Positions 8,368-16,702 of a stretch of 35,898 bases of DNA are shown piece after piece (within the stretch, counting starts at the first letter, position 1; every line of letters starts with the position of its first letter). The DNA is from Flavobacteriaceae bacterium UBA1903. GTDB taxonomy: Bacteria > Bacteroidota > Bacteroidia > Flavobacteriales > Flavobacteriaceae. Both the position numbers and the translations under genes were made by a program. The stretch is taken from contig DDGL01000011.1 of the NCBI GenBank assembly GCA_002337605.1, forward strand, positions 1 to 35,898, written 5' to 3'. The notes under the pieces were generated by a model. It made no database searches. It saw nothing but the letters and a program-made list of their open reading frames with translations, and had not been told where the DNA came from.

Positions 8368-8388
8368 ATGAAAATTTCAATATGTTAG
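8368..8388 (+). CDS. Six-codon leader ORF (MKISIC) ending in UAG across the prfA start
   Basis: The strong AAGGAGG at 8354-8360 is 7 nt from the ATG at 8368 and 21 nt from the prfA ATG at 8382. The small ORF reads Met-Lys-Ile-Ser-Ile-Cys and stops at TAG (8386-8388), overlapping the first codons of prfA in a different frame. UAG is read only by release factor 1, the product of prfA. A 14-bp tandem duplication (TTTCAATATG twice, 8361 and 8375) created both ATGs. Whether it is translated is unknown, and Bacteroidota depend only weakly on Shine-Dalgarno pairing. Confidence 0.4.
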   Translation: MKISIC

Positions 8389-9458
8389 AAAAACTTCAAA
8401 TAGTAAAAAATAGATTTGATGAGGTAAGTGACCTCATTATTCAGCCAGAAATTATTAGCGATCAGAAGCAATATATTCAGTTAAATAAAGAATATAAAGA
8501 CTTAAGAGCACTTATGGATAAGCGTGAGGGGTATCTTACAGCTACCGAACGAGTAAAAGAAGCCGAAGAAATTCTGGCAGATGGCAGCGATGCCGAAATG
8601 GTTGAAATGGCCAAAATGCAACTTGACGAGGCGAAATCGACCATAGGAAAGCTTGAAGATGATATCAAGTTTATGCTTATTCCTAAAGATCCTGAAGATA
8701 CTAAAAATGCAGTAGTGGAAGTAAGAGCAGGTACGGGTGGCGATGAAGCCAGTATTTTTGCAGGAGACTTACACCGCATGTATACTAAATACTGTGAAAG
8801 TAAAGGCTGGAAAGTAAGTGTTGTAGATTTTAGTGAAGGAACCAGTGGCGGGTACAAAGAAATTCAGTTTGAGGTAGAAGGAGCCGATGTGTACGGAACC
8901 TTAAAGTTTGAGGCGGGAGTGCATCGTGTGCAACGCGTACCACAAACCGAAACACAGGGAAGAGTGCACACCAGTGCGGCAACTGTAATGGTATTTCCTG
9001 AAGCCGAAGAATTCGATGTAGAAATTGATCCAAAAGAAGTGCGTGTGGATTATTTCTGTTCGTCGGGTCCTGGAGGGCAGTCTGTTAACACCACTTATTC
9101 TGCAGTACGACTAACCCACGAGCCCACAGGATTGGTAGCACAATGCCAGGATCAAAAATCGCAACATAAAAACAAGGAAAAAGCTTTTAAAGTACTGCGA
9201 TCTAGGCTGTACGATCTGGAGCTGGCCAAAAAACAAGCAGAAGATGCCGAAAAGCGAGGCTCTATGGTAACCAGTGGCGATAGAAGTGCTAAAATTAGAA
9301 CCTATAATTATCCACAAGGTCGTGTAACCGACCACAGGATAAACCTTACCCTCTACGATTTAAGTAATATTATTGATGGCGATATTCAGAAAATTATAGA
9401 TGAGCTTCAGCTGGTAAGTAATACTGAAAAGCTAAAAGAAGCCGGTGAAACATTTTAA
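8382..9458 (+). CDS. prfA: Peptide chain release factor 1
   Basis: A 358-aa class I release factor that ends translation at UAA and UAG. The GGQ peptidyl-hydrolysis motif is at residues 231-233 within SSGPGGQSVNTTYSAVRLTH. The stop-recognition region has the RF1-type P-x-T form (PQTETQGRVHTSAATV) rather than the SPF of RF2. An N-terminal helical part (~1-100) and the PCRF-domain stretch (AVVEVRAGTGGDEASIFAGD) are in order, and the length is usual. The start at MLEKLQIV fits the family. No in-frame UGA or frameshift is present inside the gene. pyrF follows after 10 bp. Confidence 0.95.
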   Translation: MLEKLQIVKNRFDEVSDLIIQPEIISDQKQYIQLNKEYKDLRALMDKREGYLTATERVKEAEEILADGSDAEMVEMAKMQLDEAKSTIGKLEDDIKFMLIPKDPEDTKNAVVEVRAGTGGDEASIFAGDLHRMYTKYCESKGWKVSVVDFSEGTSGGYKEIQFEVEGADVYGTLKFEAGVHRVQRVPQTETQGRVHTSAATVMVFPEAEEFDVEIDPKEVRVDYFCSSGPGGQSVNTTYSAVRLTHEPTGLVAQCQDQKSQHKNKEKAFKVLRSRLYDLELAKKQAEDAEKRGSMVTSGDRSAKIRTYNYPQGRVTDHRINLTLYDLSNIIDGDIQKIIDELQLVSNTEKLKEAGETF

Positions 9459-9468
9459 GTGATACCCC

Positions 9469-10287
9469 ATGACCACTGAAGAACTTGTTGCTCAAATCCA
9501 TAAAAAGAAATCTTTTCTCTGTATTGGTTTGGATGTAGACCTCGATAAAATTCCAACACATTTATTAGCTGAAGAAGACCCCATATTTGCGTTTAATAAG
9601 GCTATAATAGATGCTACACATCACCTTGCAGTAGCCTATAAGCCCAATACTGCTTTCTATGAAGCATACGGTTTAAAAGGTTGGAGAGCACTGGAAAAAA
9701 CCAGCAAGTATCTTAAAGAGCACTATCCCGAACTATTTACCATCGCAGACGCCAAAAGAGGTGATATTGGGAATACTTCTGCGATGTACGCAAAAGCATT
9801 TTTTGAAGACTTGGGCTTCGATTCGGTTACGACTGCACCTTATATGGGAAAAGACAGTATAGAACCCTTTTTAGGTTTTGAAAACAAACATACTATTTTA
9901 CTCGCGCTAACCTCAAACCAGGGGGCTTTCGATTTTCAAACCAAACTAGTTGATGGAGTAGAAGTGTATAAAACTGTTATTGAAACTTCTAAGACGTGGA
10001 CAAACGCCCATAATCTAATGTATGTAGTAGGAGCTACAAAAGCAAGCTACCTTGCCGATATCAGAAAGATAGTGCCGCATAGTTTTTTATTGGTTCCTGG
10101 AGTGGGGGCGCAAGGTGGAAGTCTTTCTGAGGTTTGTAAATACGGACTCTCTTCAAATATTGGATTACTTGTTAACTCTTCACGAGGTGTTATCTATGCT
10201 GGCAAGGACAAGAATTTTGCGAAAGCTTCGGCAACAGCTGCCCGGGAACTTCAGTCGCAAATGGAAGCCATTCTGAATGCACTTTAA
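9469..10287 (+). CDS. pyrF: Orotidine 5'-phosphate decarboxylase
   Basis: A 272-aa TIM-barrel enzyme converting OMP to UMP, the last step of de novo pyrimidine synthesis. The catalytic Asp-x-Lys-x-x-Asp signature is visible in FTIADAKRGDIGNTSAMYAKA. Early strands FLCIGLDVDLDKIP and VAYKPNTAFYEAYG give the substrate-binding Asp and Lys. Its length and the phosphate loop (LLVPGVGAQGGSL, NSSRGVIYAG) place it in the longer type-2 group rather than the ~230-aa E. coli type. It sits 10 bp after prfA and overlaps the next gene by 11 bp, so the three genes form a probable operon. Confidence 0.93.
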   Translation: MTTEELVAQIHKKKSFLCIGLDVDLDKIPTHLLAEEDPIFAFNKAIIDATHHLAVAYKPNTAFYEAYGLKGWRALEKTSKYLKEHYPELFTIADAKRGDIGNTSAMYAKAFFEDLGFDSVTTAPYMGKDSIEPFLGFENKHTILLALTSNQGAFDFQTKLVDGVEVYKTVIETSKTWTNAHNLMYVVGATKASYLADIRKIVPHSFLLVPGVGAQGGSLSEVCKYGLSSNIGLLVNSSRGVIYAGKDKNFAKASATAARELQSQMEAILNAL

Positions 10288-11050
10288 AGATCAACTGAAT
10301 AGAACGCTGGAAGTACCTTATACCCCGAGGAGAATTATTTCTCTGGTACCTTCACAAACCGAACTTCTTGTAGCGTTAGGATTGAGTGACTTTTTAGTTG
10401 GTATTACAAAATTTTGCGTGCACCCAGAGACATTAAGAACTACTAAAACTATTGTTGGGGGCACTAAGAAGGTACATTACGATACAATTGAGGAGTTGCG
10501 TCCAGATCTTATCATTTGCAATAAAGAAGAGAATACAAAGGAAATAGTTAGCACTTTAGAGAAAATTGCACCTGTTTGGGTGAGCGATATCTATACCATT
10601 GAAGACAACTTAAAAATGATTCGTCAATTTGGCGAGCTGTTCTCGGTTACTGAGAAAGCTGAAGAATTAACCAAACAAATTGAAGATGCTGTACATGAAT
10701 TTAAAGAATTTGTAGCTTTAAAACCAAGCAAAAAAGTAGCATATGTAATCTGGAAGAATCCCTATATGGTAGCTGGTACTGTTACTTTTATAGACTATTT
10801 ACTTACGCTTAATAATTTTGAAAATGTTTTTGCTAGGAAATCATCTCGCTACCCCGAAGTTTCAGAAAAAGAATTACTGGAAGCAGATACTGTATTACTA
10901 GCTACAGAGCCATTTCCTTTTAAGAATAGTGATGTAATTAAATTAAAAAACGCGCTTCAAACTGAAGTGCGTTTAGTTGATGGAGAATATTTTAGCTGGT
11001 ATGGTTCCAGAATAGTGGAAGCATTGTCCTATTTCAAGACGTTACATTGA
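10277..11050 (+). CDS. BtuF-like periplasmic-binding-fold protein without signal peptide
   Basis: A 257-aa protein of the helical-backbone metal/cobalamin-receptor fold. RRIISLVPSQTELLVALGLSDFLVGITKFCVHP is the usual N-terminal lobe, followed by IVGGTKKVHYDTIEELRPDLIICNKEEN and a long linking helix. Relatives bind vitamin B12 or iron chelates for ABC import. Here no signal peptide or lipobox is visible, so the protein as read would stay in the cytoplasm; no better upstream start exists because the gene begins inside pyrF. The ligand is not predictable. The window also encodes the B12-dependent mutase IcmF, but there is no direct link. Confidence 0.75.
   Translation: MHFKDQLNRTLEVPYTPRRIISLVPSQTELLVALGLSDFLVGITKFCVHPETLRTTKTIVGGTKKVHYDTIEELRPDLIICNKEENTKEIVSTLEKIAPVWVSDIYTIEDNLKMIRQFGELFSVTEKAEELTKQIEDAVHEFKEFVALKPSKKVAYVIWKNPYMVAGTVTFIDYLLTLNNFENVFARKSSRYPEVSEKELLEADTVLLATEPFPFKNSDVIKLKNALQTEVRLVDGEYFSWYGSRIVEALSYFKTLH
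10941..10974 (-). terminator. Minus-strand terminator inside the 3' end of the BtuF-like gene
   Basis: AAACGCGCTTCA (10948-10959) and TGAAGTGCGTTT (10963-10974) form a 12-bp stem with one G-U pair and a 3-nt loop. Read on the minus strand it is followed by six T. It would end transcripts of the Lacal_2735-like gene ~100 nt past its stop, antisense to the neighbour. Confidence 0.65.
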
Positions 11051-11055
11051 AGGGC

Positions 11056-11238
11056 TTATTTATCGGCATTTTGTAAGGTTAGGTACCTAATTTCATCAAA
11101 CACCTTGTAAGCTTGTTTTTGCACTTTTTCACTTTCATCTTTATTCTTAAGTGAGATCTTAAAAGACTTCCTCATGAGCTCTGTATATTTTTGCTCTAAT
11201 TTTTCTACTCTCGATTTTCTTTTTAACCAACCAGACAT
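11056..11238 (-). CDS. Lacal_2735-like small protein
   Basis: A 60-aa, highly charged, helical protein (16 Lys or Arg in the first 45 residues). The layout is a short Trp/Leu N-terminus, then KRKSRVEKLEQKYTELMRKSFKISL, then a second helix of K/E/Q-rich character ending in FDEIRYLTL. This matches my memory of the small flavobacterial Lacal_2735 family, whose function is unknown. It converges on the BtuF-like gene with a 5-bp gap. No signal peptide or membrane helix is seen, and a coiled coil is plausible. Confidence 0.65.
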   Translation of the reverse strand: MSGWLKRKSRVEKLEQKYTELMRKSFKISLKNKDESEKVQKQAYKVFDEIRYLTLQNADK

Positions 11239-11335
11239 ATTTCTTTTAATTGTTTACGCAAAAATAATAATCTGGTGACCTAAACTTTACTAATAATACG
11301 TTAATCATGTCCTAATATTCTTTTAAGCCAGTGTT

Positions 11336-12037
11336 TTAGTCTTGGAGTGCAAAAACCTGACGTAAAAGGTTTGTGGTCCTGGACGCTACACTACTTCGTA
11401 TTTTCTTTTCTTCCACAGCTATCATAGTGTAGACCCCTTCTAAGGCTCGGTTGGTAACATAGTCGGTGAGATCTGGGTTCACTTTATTCACAAAGGGAAT
11501 GTTATTGTACCTGGTAATGATGTTTTCCCATACTCGATCTGCACCTACTTTTTGAAACGAGTTTTTTATGACGGGATTAAATTCTGTATACAATGCACTG
11601 TTGGTTCGGCCTTCTAAATAGTTTGTTGCAGCATTGTTTGGACCCAGTAGAATGTTTTTAGCATCGTTAAATGTAATTTCCTTTACTGCACTTACAAAGA
11701 TGGGTGTTGCTGTTTTTACGGCATCTTCTGCAGCGCGATTTAGAATTATTAAACCTTCGTCGGCTAAACTGCTTAAACCTATATCCCGTAGGGTACGATC
11801 TACTTTCTGCAACTCTTGTGGTAGGAGTATTTTTACCAGACTATTTTTATAAAAACCGTCTTTTTGGGTAAGCTTTGTTACTTGCTTGTCTATTCCAAAA
11901 TCTAGTGCCTGACGCAGCCCGTTGGCAATCATGGTAGGATCCATCCCCCCGGCTTGTGGGAGGTTGTTTACTACTTGTTGGAGTTCTGCACAGGAAATAA
12001 GTACAAAGCAAGAAAAAAATAAAACGAGCTTTTTCAT
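11336..12037 (-). CDS. DUF4197 lipoprotein
   Basis: A 233-aa protein with signal peptide and lipobox LISC (Cys16). The mature protein follows the DUF4197 pattern: GLRQALDFGIDKQVTKLTQKDGFYKN, LPQELQKVDRTLRDIGL, LNRAAEDAVKTATPIFVSAVKEIT and a C-terminal part with DLTDYVTNRALEGVYTMIAVEEKKIR. The family is a conserved envelope lipoprotein of unknown function, and the length is typical. It lies downstream of the T9SS-sorted protein gene on the same strand, but a strong terminator between them argues for independent transcription. Confidence 0.85.
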   Translation of the reverse strand: MKKLVLFFSCFVLISCAELQQVVNNLPQAGGMDPTMIANGLRQALDFGIDKQVTKLTQKDGFYKNSLVKILLPQELQKVDRTLRDIGLSSLADEGLIILNRAAEDAVKTATPIFVSAVKEITFNDAKNILLGPNNAATNYLEGRTNSALYTEFNPVIKNSFQKVGADRVWENIITRYNNIPFVNKVNPDLTDYVTNRALEGVYTMIAVEEKKIRSSVASRTTNLLRQVFALQD

Positions 12038-12070
12038 AGATTGGTGTTTTTAGGAATGAGATAAATATAT

Positions 12071-12098
12071 AAAAAAAGCCCTTCATAGTGAAGGGCTT
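12071..12098 (-). terminator. Terminator of the T9SS-sorted protein gene
   Basis: AAGCCCTTCA (12076-12085) pairs perfectly with TGAAGGGCTT (12089-12098). On the minus strand a run of T follows. It is located 25 bp after the stop of the 12124-12999 gene. Confidence 0.9.
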
Positions 12099-12123
12099 AA
12101 TATAAGGTATGGTAAGTAACTAA

Positions 12124-12999
12124 TTACTTAACAACTTTTACTGTTTTAGAAGCACCATTAATTGTGATGTTTACTAAGTAAGCACCAGAAGTAAGAGCAC
12201 TCATATCAACACTTGGAGATACAACACCAGGAGTAGCAGTAAGAACTACTTTTCCTAATACATCGTATACTATAACTGAATCTACAGCTATTACTGATTG
12301 AATATTCAATCTGTCCTGTACTGGGTTAGGATAAACGCTGAAGCTAGAAGATGAAAAATCATCAGTGTTCAAAATTTCTCCCTCTACGAAAAGTACATTA
12401 TCTAAATGGAAGTTTGCATTAGCATCATCCCAGATGTCTACAGATTGTAATGCATTTCTAAAGAAGTCACCATTGTAGATTTCTTCTCCGTCCTGAGTTA
12501 CAATTGCAGTACCAGCATCCAAATCAATTACCCAACGGTGAGTAACCCAAGTTTCCTCTTCAATAGTAAAAGGATCTCCAGTATTTGTATTACCAATAGG
12601 ATCTGCAAAAGAAGTACCAATAGTTGCATCATCAAAATACATCTGTAATGCAAATTCAGTAGTTGTTTCACTCATCATTCCAAGGAAACCACTACTTCCA
12701 GGCTCCAAGTAAAGATCGTACTGCCAAGAGTATACTCCAGTAGTTAAATCACCAAAAAGCAATAACATGTCATTTCCTGCTCCAATGTTTAAAGACTTAT
12801 CTCCTCCAACAGTGTTATTTTGAAGATCAGTAACATCAGCATCTTCAGCATTTCCAGGTGCATCACTCCAAGTTCTCCAAGATGGAGATTGAGCATCGAT
12901 GTCTCCTAATTGGTAAAATTCAAATTCGTCATCGACGATTTGTGCATTTGCAGTAAATGCGAAAGCTACCATTGTAGCTAAAATGTAAATTTTTTTCAT
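12124..12999 (-). CDS. Secreted protein with type IX secretion (Por) sorting domain
   Basis: A 291-aa protein with signal peptide MKKIYILATMVAFAFTANAQ. The last ~75 residues are a type-A T9SS sorting domain: FSVYPNPVQDRLNIQS, then IVYDVLGKVVL, then LTSGAYLVNITINGASKTVKVVK at the extreme C-terminus. This sends the protein across the outer membrane through the gliding/Por machinery. Residues ~20-205 have a jelly-roll feel (Trp-rich strands, SLNIGAGNDMLLLFGDLTTGVYSW, HRWVIDLDAGTAIVTQDGEEIY), like a lectin or carbohydrate-binding sandwich, but no family is certain. It is monocistronic, with its own promoter and terminator. Confidence 0.85.
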   Translation of the reverse strand: MKKIYILATMVAFAFTANAQIVDDEFEFYQLGDIDAQSPSWRTWSDAPGNAEDADVTDLQNNTVGGDKSLNIGAGNDMLLLFGDLTTGVYSWQYDLYLEPGSSGFLGMMSETTTEFALQMYFDDATIGTSFADPIGNTNTGDPFTIEEETWVTHRWVIDLDAGTAIVTQDGEEIYNGDFFRNALQSVDIWDDANANFHLDNVLFVEGEILNTDDFSSSSFSVYPNPVQDRLNIQSVIAVDSVIVYDVLGKVVLTATPGVVSPSVDMSALTSGAYLVNITINGASKTVKVVK

Positions 13000-13034
13000 A
13001 ATAATTTATTATTTAGGTTTTATTAAATATGTTT

Positions 13035-13065
13035 CAAAAATACAGGTTTTTTTTTAAAGGAACAA
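13035..13065 (-). promoter_or_regulatory. Promoter of the T9SS-sorted protein gene
   Basis: On the minus strand, TTG (13065-13063), a 20-bp spacer and TATTTTTG (13042-13035) match the Bacteroidota consensus exactly. The start codon is 36 bp downstream of the -7 box. Confidence 0.7.
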
Positions 13066-13107
13066 AGGAAAATTAATCTTTTTTTGCTTATTTGTAGCGT
13101 TCTTAAG

Positions 13108-13138
13108 TTCAATGTGAGCAAGGGTTTTAGTAACTTTG
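13108..13138 (+). promoter_or_regulatory. Promoter of the icmF-like gene
   Basis: TAACTTTG (13131-13138) is a perfect -7 box, with TTC in place of TTG 20 bp upstream (13108-13110). It lies 19 bp before the ATG. Confidence 0.55.
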
Positions 13139-13157
13139 TGCTCATTATTTAAATGTT

Positions 13158-16100
13158 ATGCAACCACAAACTCCTTATACCCCAAAAAATAAAGTTAGAA
13201 TTGTAACAGCTGCCTCACTCTTTGACGGACATGATGCTGCTATAAACATTATGAGAAGGATTATTCAATCTACTGGTGTAGAGGTGATCCATCTGGGCCA
13301 CGACCGTAGTGTAGAAGAGGTAGTAAATACAGCGATTCAGGAAGATGCTAACGCCATTGCGATGACCTCTTATCAAGGAGGACATACAGAGTATTTTAAA
13401 TATATGTACGACCTGCTTCAGGAAAAAGGAGCCGGGCACATAAAAATCTTTGGCGGCGGCGGCGGCGTGATCCTCCCTTCAGAAATTTCAGAGTTAATGG
13501 AATATGGGATCACGCGTATTTATTCGCCAGACGATGGCCGTGAACTAGGCTTGCAGGGAATGATCAACGATTTAGTACAAACGTCAGATTATCCAATTGG
13601 AGATTCTTTAAACGGAGAAGTTGCTAAGTTATCAAGCAAAGAACCAGGAGCAATTGCACGTGTGATCTCTTCAGCTGAAAACTTTCCGGAAGTTGCTAAG
13701 GACGCACTCCAAACCATTCACAACAAAAATAAAGATCTAAAAACACCTGTACTGGGTATTACAGGTACTGGTGGCGCTGGTAAATCTTCTTTAGTAGATG
13801 AGCTGGTACGAAGGTTTTTAATAGATTTTCCTGAAAAAACAATTGGACTTATCTCTGTAGATCCCTCCAAAAGAAAGACAGGTGGGGCACTTTTAGGAGA
13901 CAGAATACGTATGAATGCCATTAACTCACCAAGAGTGTATATGCGCAGTCTGGCGACCAGACAAAGCAACCTGGCGTTGTCTAAATATGTGGCAGAAGCT
14001 ATTGAAGTAATTAAAGCTGCCGAATACGACTTAATTATTCTTGAAACATCAGGAATTGGGCAGAGCGATACCGAAATTTTAGAACACAGTGATGTATCAC
14101 TATATGTGATGACTCCGGAATTTGGTGCAGCAACCCAGTTAGAAAAAATTGACATGCTCGATTTTGCCGATTTGGTTGCTATCAATAAATTCGACAAAAG
14201 AGGATCACTGGATGCGCTGCGTGACGTGAAAAAACAATATATGCGTAACCACCAATTGTGGGACACGCCGCAGGATGCATTGCCTATTTTCGGAACCATT
14301 GCGTCACAATTTAACGACCCGGGCATGAATACCTTATATAAGGCCATCATGGATCAATTGGTTTCAAAAGTAGATGCAAAACTTGAAAGCACGGTTGAAA
14401 TCAGTAATGAGATGAGCGAAAAGATTTTCGTAATTCCCCCAGCACGTACCCGTTATCTTTCTGAAATTTCTGAAAATAACCGGGCGTATGATAAAACAAC
14501 TACTGAGCAGGCTGAAGTCGCACAAAAGCTTTACGGAATTTTTAAAACCATAGAAACAGTTTCAGGAAATAAACCCGAAATAGATAAAGCAGGAATCGTT
14601 TCAGAACGCATGACAACTTCTGAAGACACGAAAGAATTACTGAAACTTTTGTTAGCTGAGTTTGACAAGGTAAAAATGGACCTTGATCCTTACAACTGGG
14701 AAGTGATCACAACCTGGGACGAAAAAGTAAATAAGTACAAAAACCCTGTATACACATTTAAGGTAAGAGACAAAGAAATTAAGATCGATACACATACTGA
14801 AAGTCTCTCACATACCCAGATACCTAAGGTAGCCTTACCTAAATACCAGGCATGGGGGGATATTTTAAAATGGTGCTTGCAGGAAAATGTACCAGGGGAG
14901 TTTCCATACACTTCGGGACTGTATCCTTTTAAAAGAACCGGAGAAGATCCTGCCAGAATGTTTGCAGGGGAAGGTGGGCCGGAGCGAACCAACCGTCGTT
15001 TTCACTATGTAAGTCACGGGTTGCCGGCAAAGCGTTTGTCTACAGCTTTTGACAGTGTGACGCTTTACGGAAACGACCCGGGATTACGCCCGGATATCTA
15101 CGGAAAGATTGGAAACGCTGGAGTGTCTATCTGTTGTCTGGACGATGCTAAAAAATTATATAGTGGCTTCGATTTAAGTCATCCTATGACGTCGGTGAGT
15201 ATGACCATTAATGGACCTGCACCTATGTTGCTAGGCTTTTTTATGAACGCAGCGATCGATCAAAATTGTGAAAAATATATTACTGAAAATGAAATCGAAA
15301 CTGAAGTCGAAGCTAAAATTTCAGAAATATATAAAGGAAAACCCCGTCCGCAATACCAGGGGAAACTACCCGAAGGAAATAACGGTCTCGGACTAATGCT
15401 TTTAGGAGTTACCGGGGATCAGGTATTGCCAAAGAACGTATATGAAAAGATAAAAACGGATACCCTGAAACAAGTGCGTGGTACGGTACAAGCCGATATC
15501 TTAAAGGAAGACCAGGCGCAAAATACCTGTATCTTTTCAACTGAATTTGCCTTACGATTAATGGGCGATGTACAAGAGTATTTCATTGAACAGCACGTAC
15601 GAAACTTCTATTCAGTTTCCATTAGTGGCTACCATATTGCCGAAGCGGGTGCAAACCCAATTACACAATTAGCCTTTACTCTGGCGAACGGTTTTACCTA
15701 TGTGGAGTATTATCTAAGTCGTGGTATGGACATCAATAAATTTGGTCCTAACCTTTCGTTTTTCTTCAGTAATGGAATCGATGCAGAATACTCAGTTATT
15801 GGTCGCGTAGCTCGTAAAATATGGGCAAAAGCGTTGAAAGATAAGTACAATGCCAATCCGCGTGCACAAATGCTGAAGTATCATATTCAAACTTCAGGAC
15901 GTAGTTTACACGCTCAGGAAATAGATTTTAACGATATTAGGACAACCCTTCAGGCGTTGTATGCTATTTATGACAACTGTAATAGTTTGCATACCAATGC
16001 CTATGATGAAGCCATTACCACACCTACTGAAGAAAGTGTGCGCCGTGCCATGGCGATTCAGTTAATTATTAATAAAGAACTTGGATTGGCGAAAAATGAA

Positions 16101-16577
16101 AATCCGATCCAGGGAAGCTTTATCATTGAAGAATTAACCGACCTGGTGGAAGAAGCCGTTTTGCAGGAATTTGATCGCCTTACCGAGCGTGGTGGCGTGC
16201 TGGGAGCTATGGAAACGATGTACCAGCGTAGCAAGATACAAGAGGAAAGCCTGTACTACGAAACCTTAAAACACACAGGTGAGTTCCCAATTATTGGTGT
16301 AAACACGTTCCTGAGTAGTAAAGGTTCACCCACAGTGCAACCTGCGGAAGTGATAAGAGCTACCGAGGAAGAAAAGAAATACCAGATCGAAGTAGTTAAA
16401 AACTTAAACGAGCGTAACGATGCTACAGTTTCAGAATTGTTGAAAGAATTGCAACGGAAATCTGTAAACAACGAAAATATCTTTGAAGCCTTAATGGAGG
16501 TGTGTAAATATGCCTCTTTAGGACAAATTACACACTCACTTTTTGAAGTAGGAGGACAGTACAGGAGAAATATGTAA
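13158..16577 (+). CDS. icmF: Fused isobutyryl-CoA mutase (IcmF-type methylmalonyl-CoA mutase family)
   Basis: An 1139-aa cytoplasmic fusion. Residues ~12-145 are a B12-binding domain (SLFDGHDAAINIMRRI, with His25 as lower cobalt ligand; GGGGGV loop). Residues ~195-420 are a MeaB/ArgK-like GTPase chaperone (P-loop GTGGAGKS at 203-210, ETSGIGQSD, NKFDKRG). Residues ~560-1080 are the mutase barrel (PYTSGLYPFKRTGEDPARMF, SISGYHIAEAGANPITQ). IcmF rearranges isobutyryl-CoA and butyryl-CoA. Gln788 in QAQNTCIF sits where, by my recollection of the alignment, methylmalonyl-CoA mutase has the carboxylate-binding Arg, which favours an IcmF-type substrate. Length and domain order match IcmF. It stands alone. 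Confidence 0.9.
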   Translation: MQPQTPYTPKNKVRIVTAASLFDGHDAAINIMRRIIQSTGVEVIHLGHDRSVEEVVNTAIQEDANAIAMTSYQGGHTEYFKYMYDLLQEKGAGHIKIFGGGGGVILPSEISELMEYGITRIYSPDDGRELGLQGMINDLVQTSDYPIGDSLNGEVAKLSSKEPGAIARVISSAENFPEVAKDALQTIHNKNKDLKTPVLGITGTGGAGKSSLVDELVRRFLIDFPEKTIGLISVDPSKRKTGGALLGDRIRMNAINSPRVYMRSLATRQSNLALSKYVAEAIEVIKAAEYDLIILETSGIGQSDTEILEHSDVSLYVMTPEFGAATQLEKIDMLDFADLVAINKFDKRGSLDALRDVKKQYMRNHQLWDTPQDALPIFGTIASQFNDPGMNTLYKAIMDQLVSKVDAKLESTVEISNEMSEKIFVIPPARTRYLSEISENNRAYDKTTTEQAEVAQKLYGIFKTIETVSGNKPEIDKAGIVSERMTTSEDTKELLKLLLAEFDKVKMDLDPYNWEVITTWDEKVNKYKNPVYTFKVRDKEIKIDTHTESLSHTQIPKVALPKYQAWGDILKWCLQENVPGEFPYTSGLYPFKRTGEDPARMFAGEGGPERTNRRFHYVSHGLPAKRLSTAFDSVTLYGNDPGLRPDIYGKIGNAGVSICCLDDAKKLYSGFDLSHPMTSVSMTINGPAPMLLGFFMNAAIDQNCEKYITENEIETEVEAKISEIYKGKPRPQYQGKLPEGNNGLGLMLLGVTGDQVLPKNVYEKIKTDTLKQVRGTVQADILKEDQAQNTCIFSTEFALRLMGDVQEYFIEQHVRNFYSVSISGYHIAEAGANPITQLAFTLANGFTYVEYYLSRGMDINKFGPNLSFFFSNGIDAEYSVIGRVARKIWAKALKDKYNANPRAQMLKYHIQTSGRSLHAQEIDFNDIRTTLQALYAIYDNCNSLHTNAYDEAITTPTEESVRRAMAIQLIINKELGLAKNENPIQGSFIIEELTDLVEEAVLQEFDRLTERGGVLGAMETMYQRSKIQEESLYYETLKHTGEFPIIGVNTFLSSKGSPTVQPAEVIRATEEEKKYQIEVVKNLNERNDATVSELLKELQRKSVNNENIFEALMEVCKYASLGQITHSLFEVGGQYRRNM

Positions 16578-16702
16578 GCCCTTCGACTACGCTCAGGACA
16601 TGCCAAGACTTGGCCTTGCTTTTTCAGCGAGGCCCTAGGGGTTGCTTATTCCCACTTTCTCTGTCGGGATTAATAGAATGCTTTTTGAACAGGATACTGA
16701 AA
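16578..16702. repeat. REP-like intergenic repeat after icmF
   Basis: Starting at the base after the icmF stop, CCCTTCGACTACGCTCAGGA is the widespread bacterial REP-like motif whose reverse reading gives the spurious peptide CPERSRR. It is followed by a 13-bp palindrome, GCCAAG-A-CTTGGC (16602-16614), and a hairpin of GGCCTTGC (16612-16619) with GCGAGGCC (16627-16634). The block may double as the icmF transcript end. No coding sequence was seen. Confidence 0.55.

Noticed and set aside
13718..14350. 210-aa minus-strand frame opposite the icmF GTPase domain
   Set aside because: It has no recognisable protein features and lies wholly antisense to a conserved domain.
16256..16606. Minus-strand frame beginning MACPERSRRAY
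   Set aside because: It is antisense to icmF and starts in the REP-like repeat; CPERSRR is a known false translation of that repeat.
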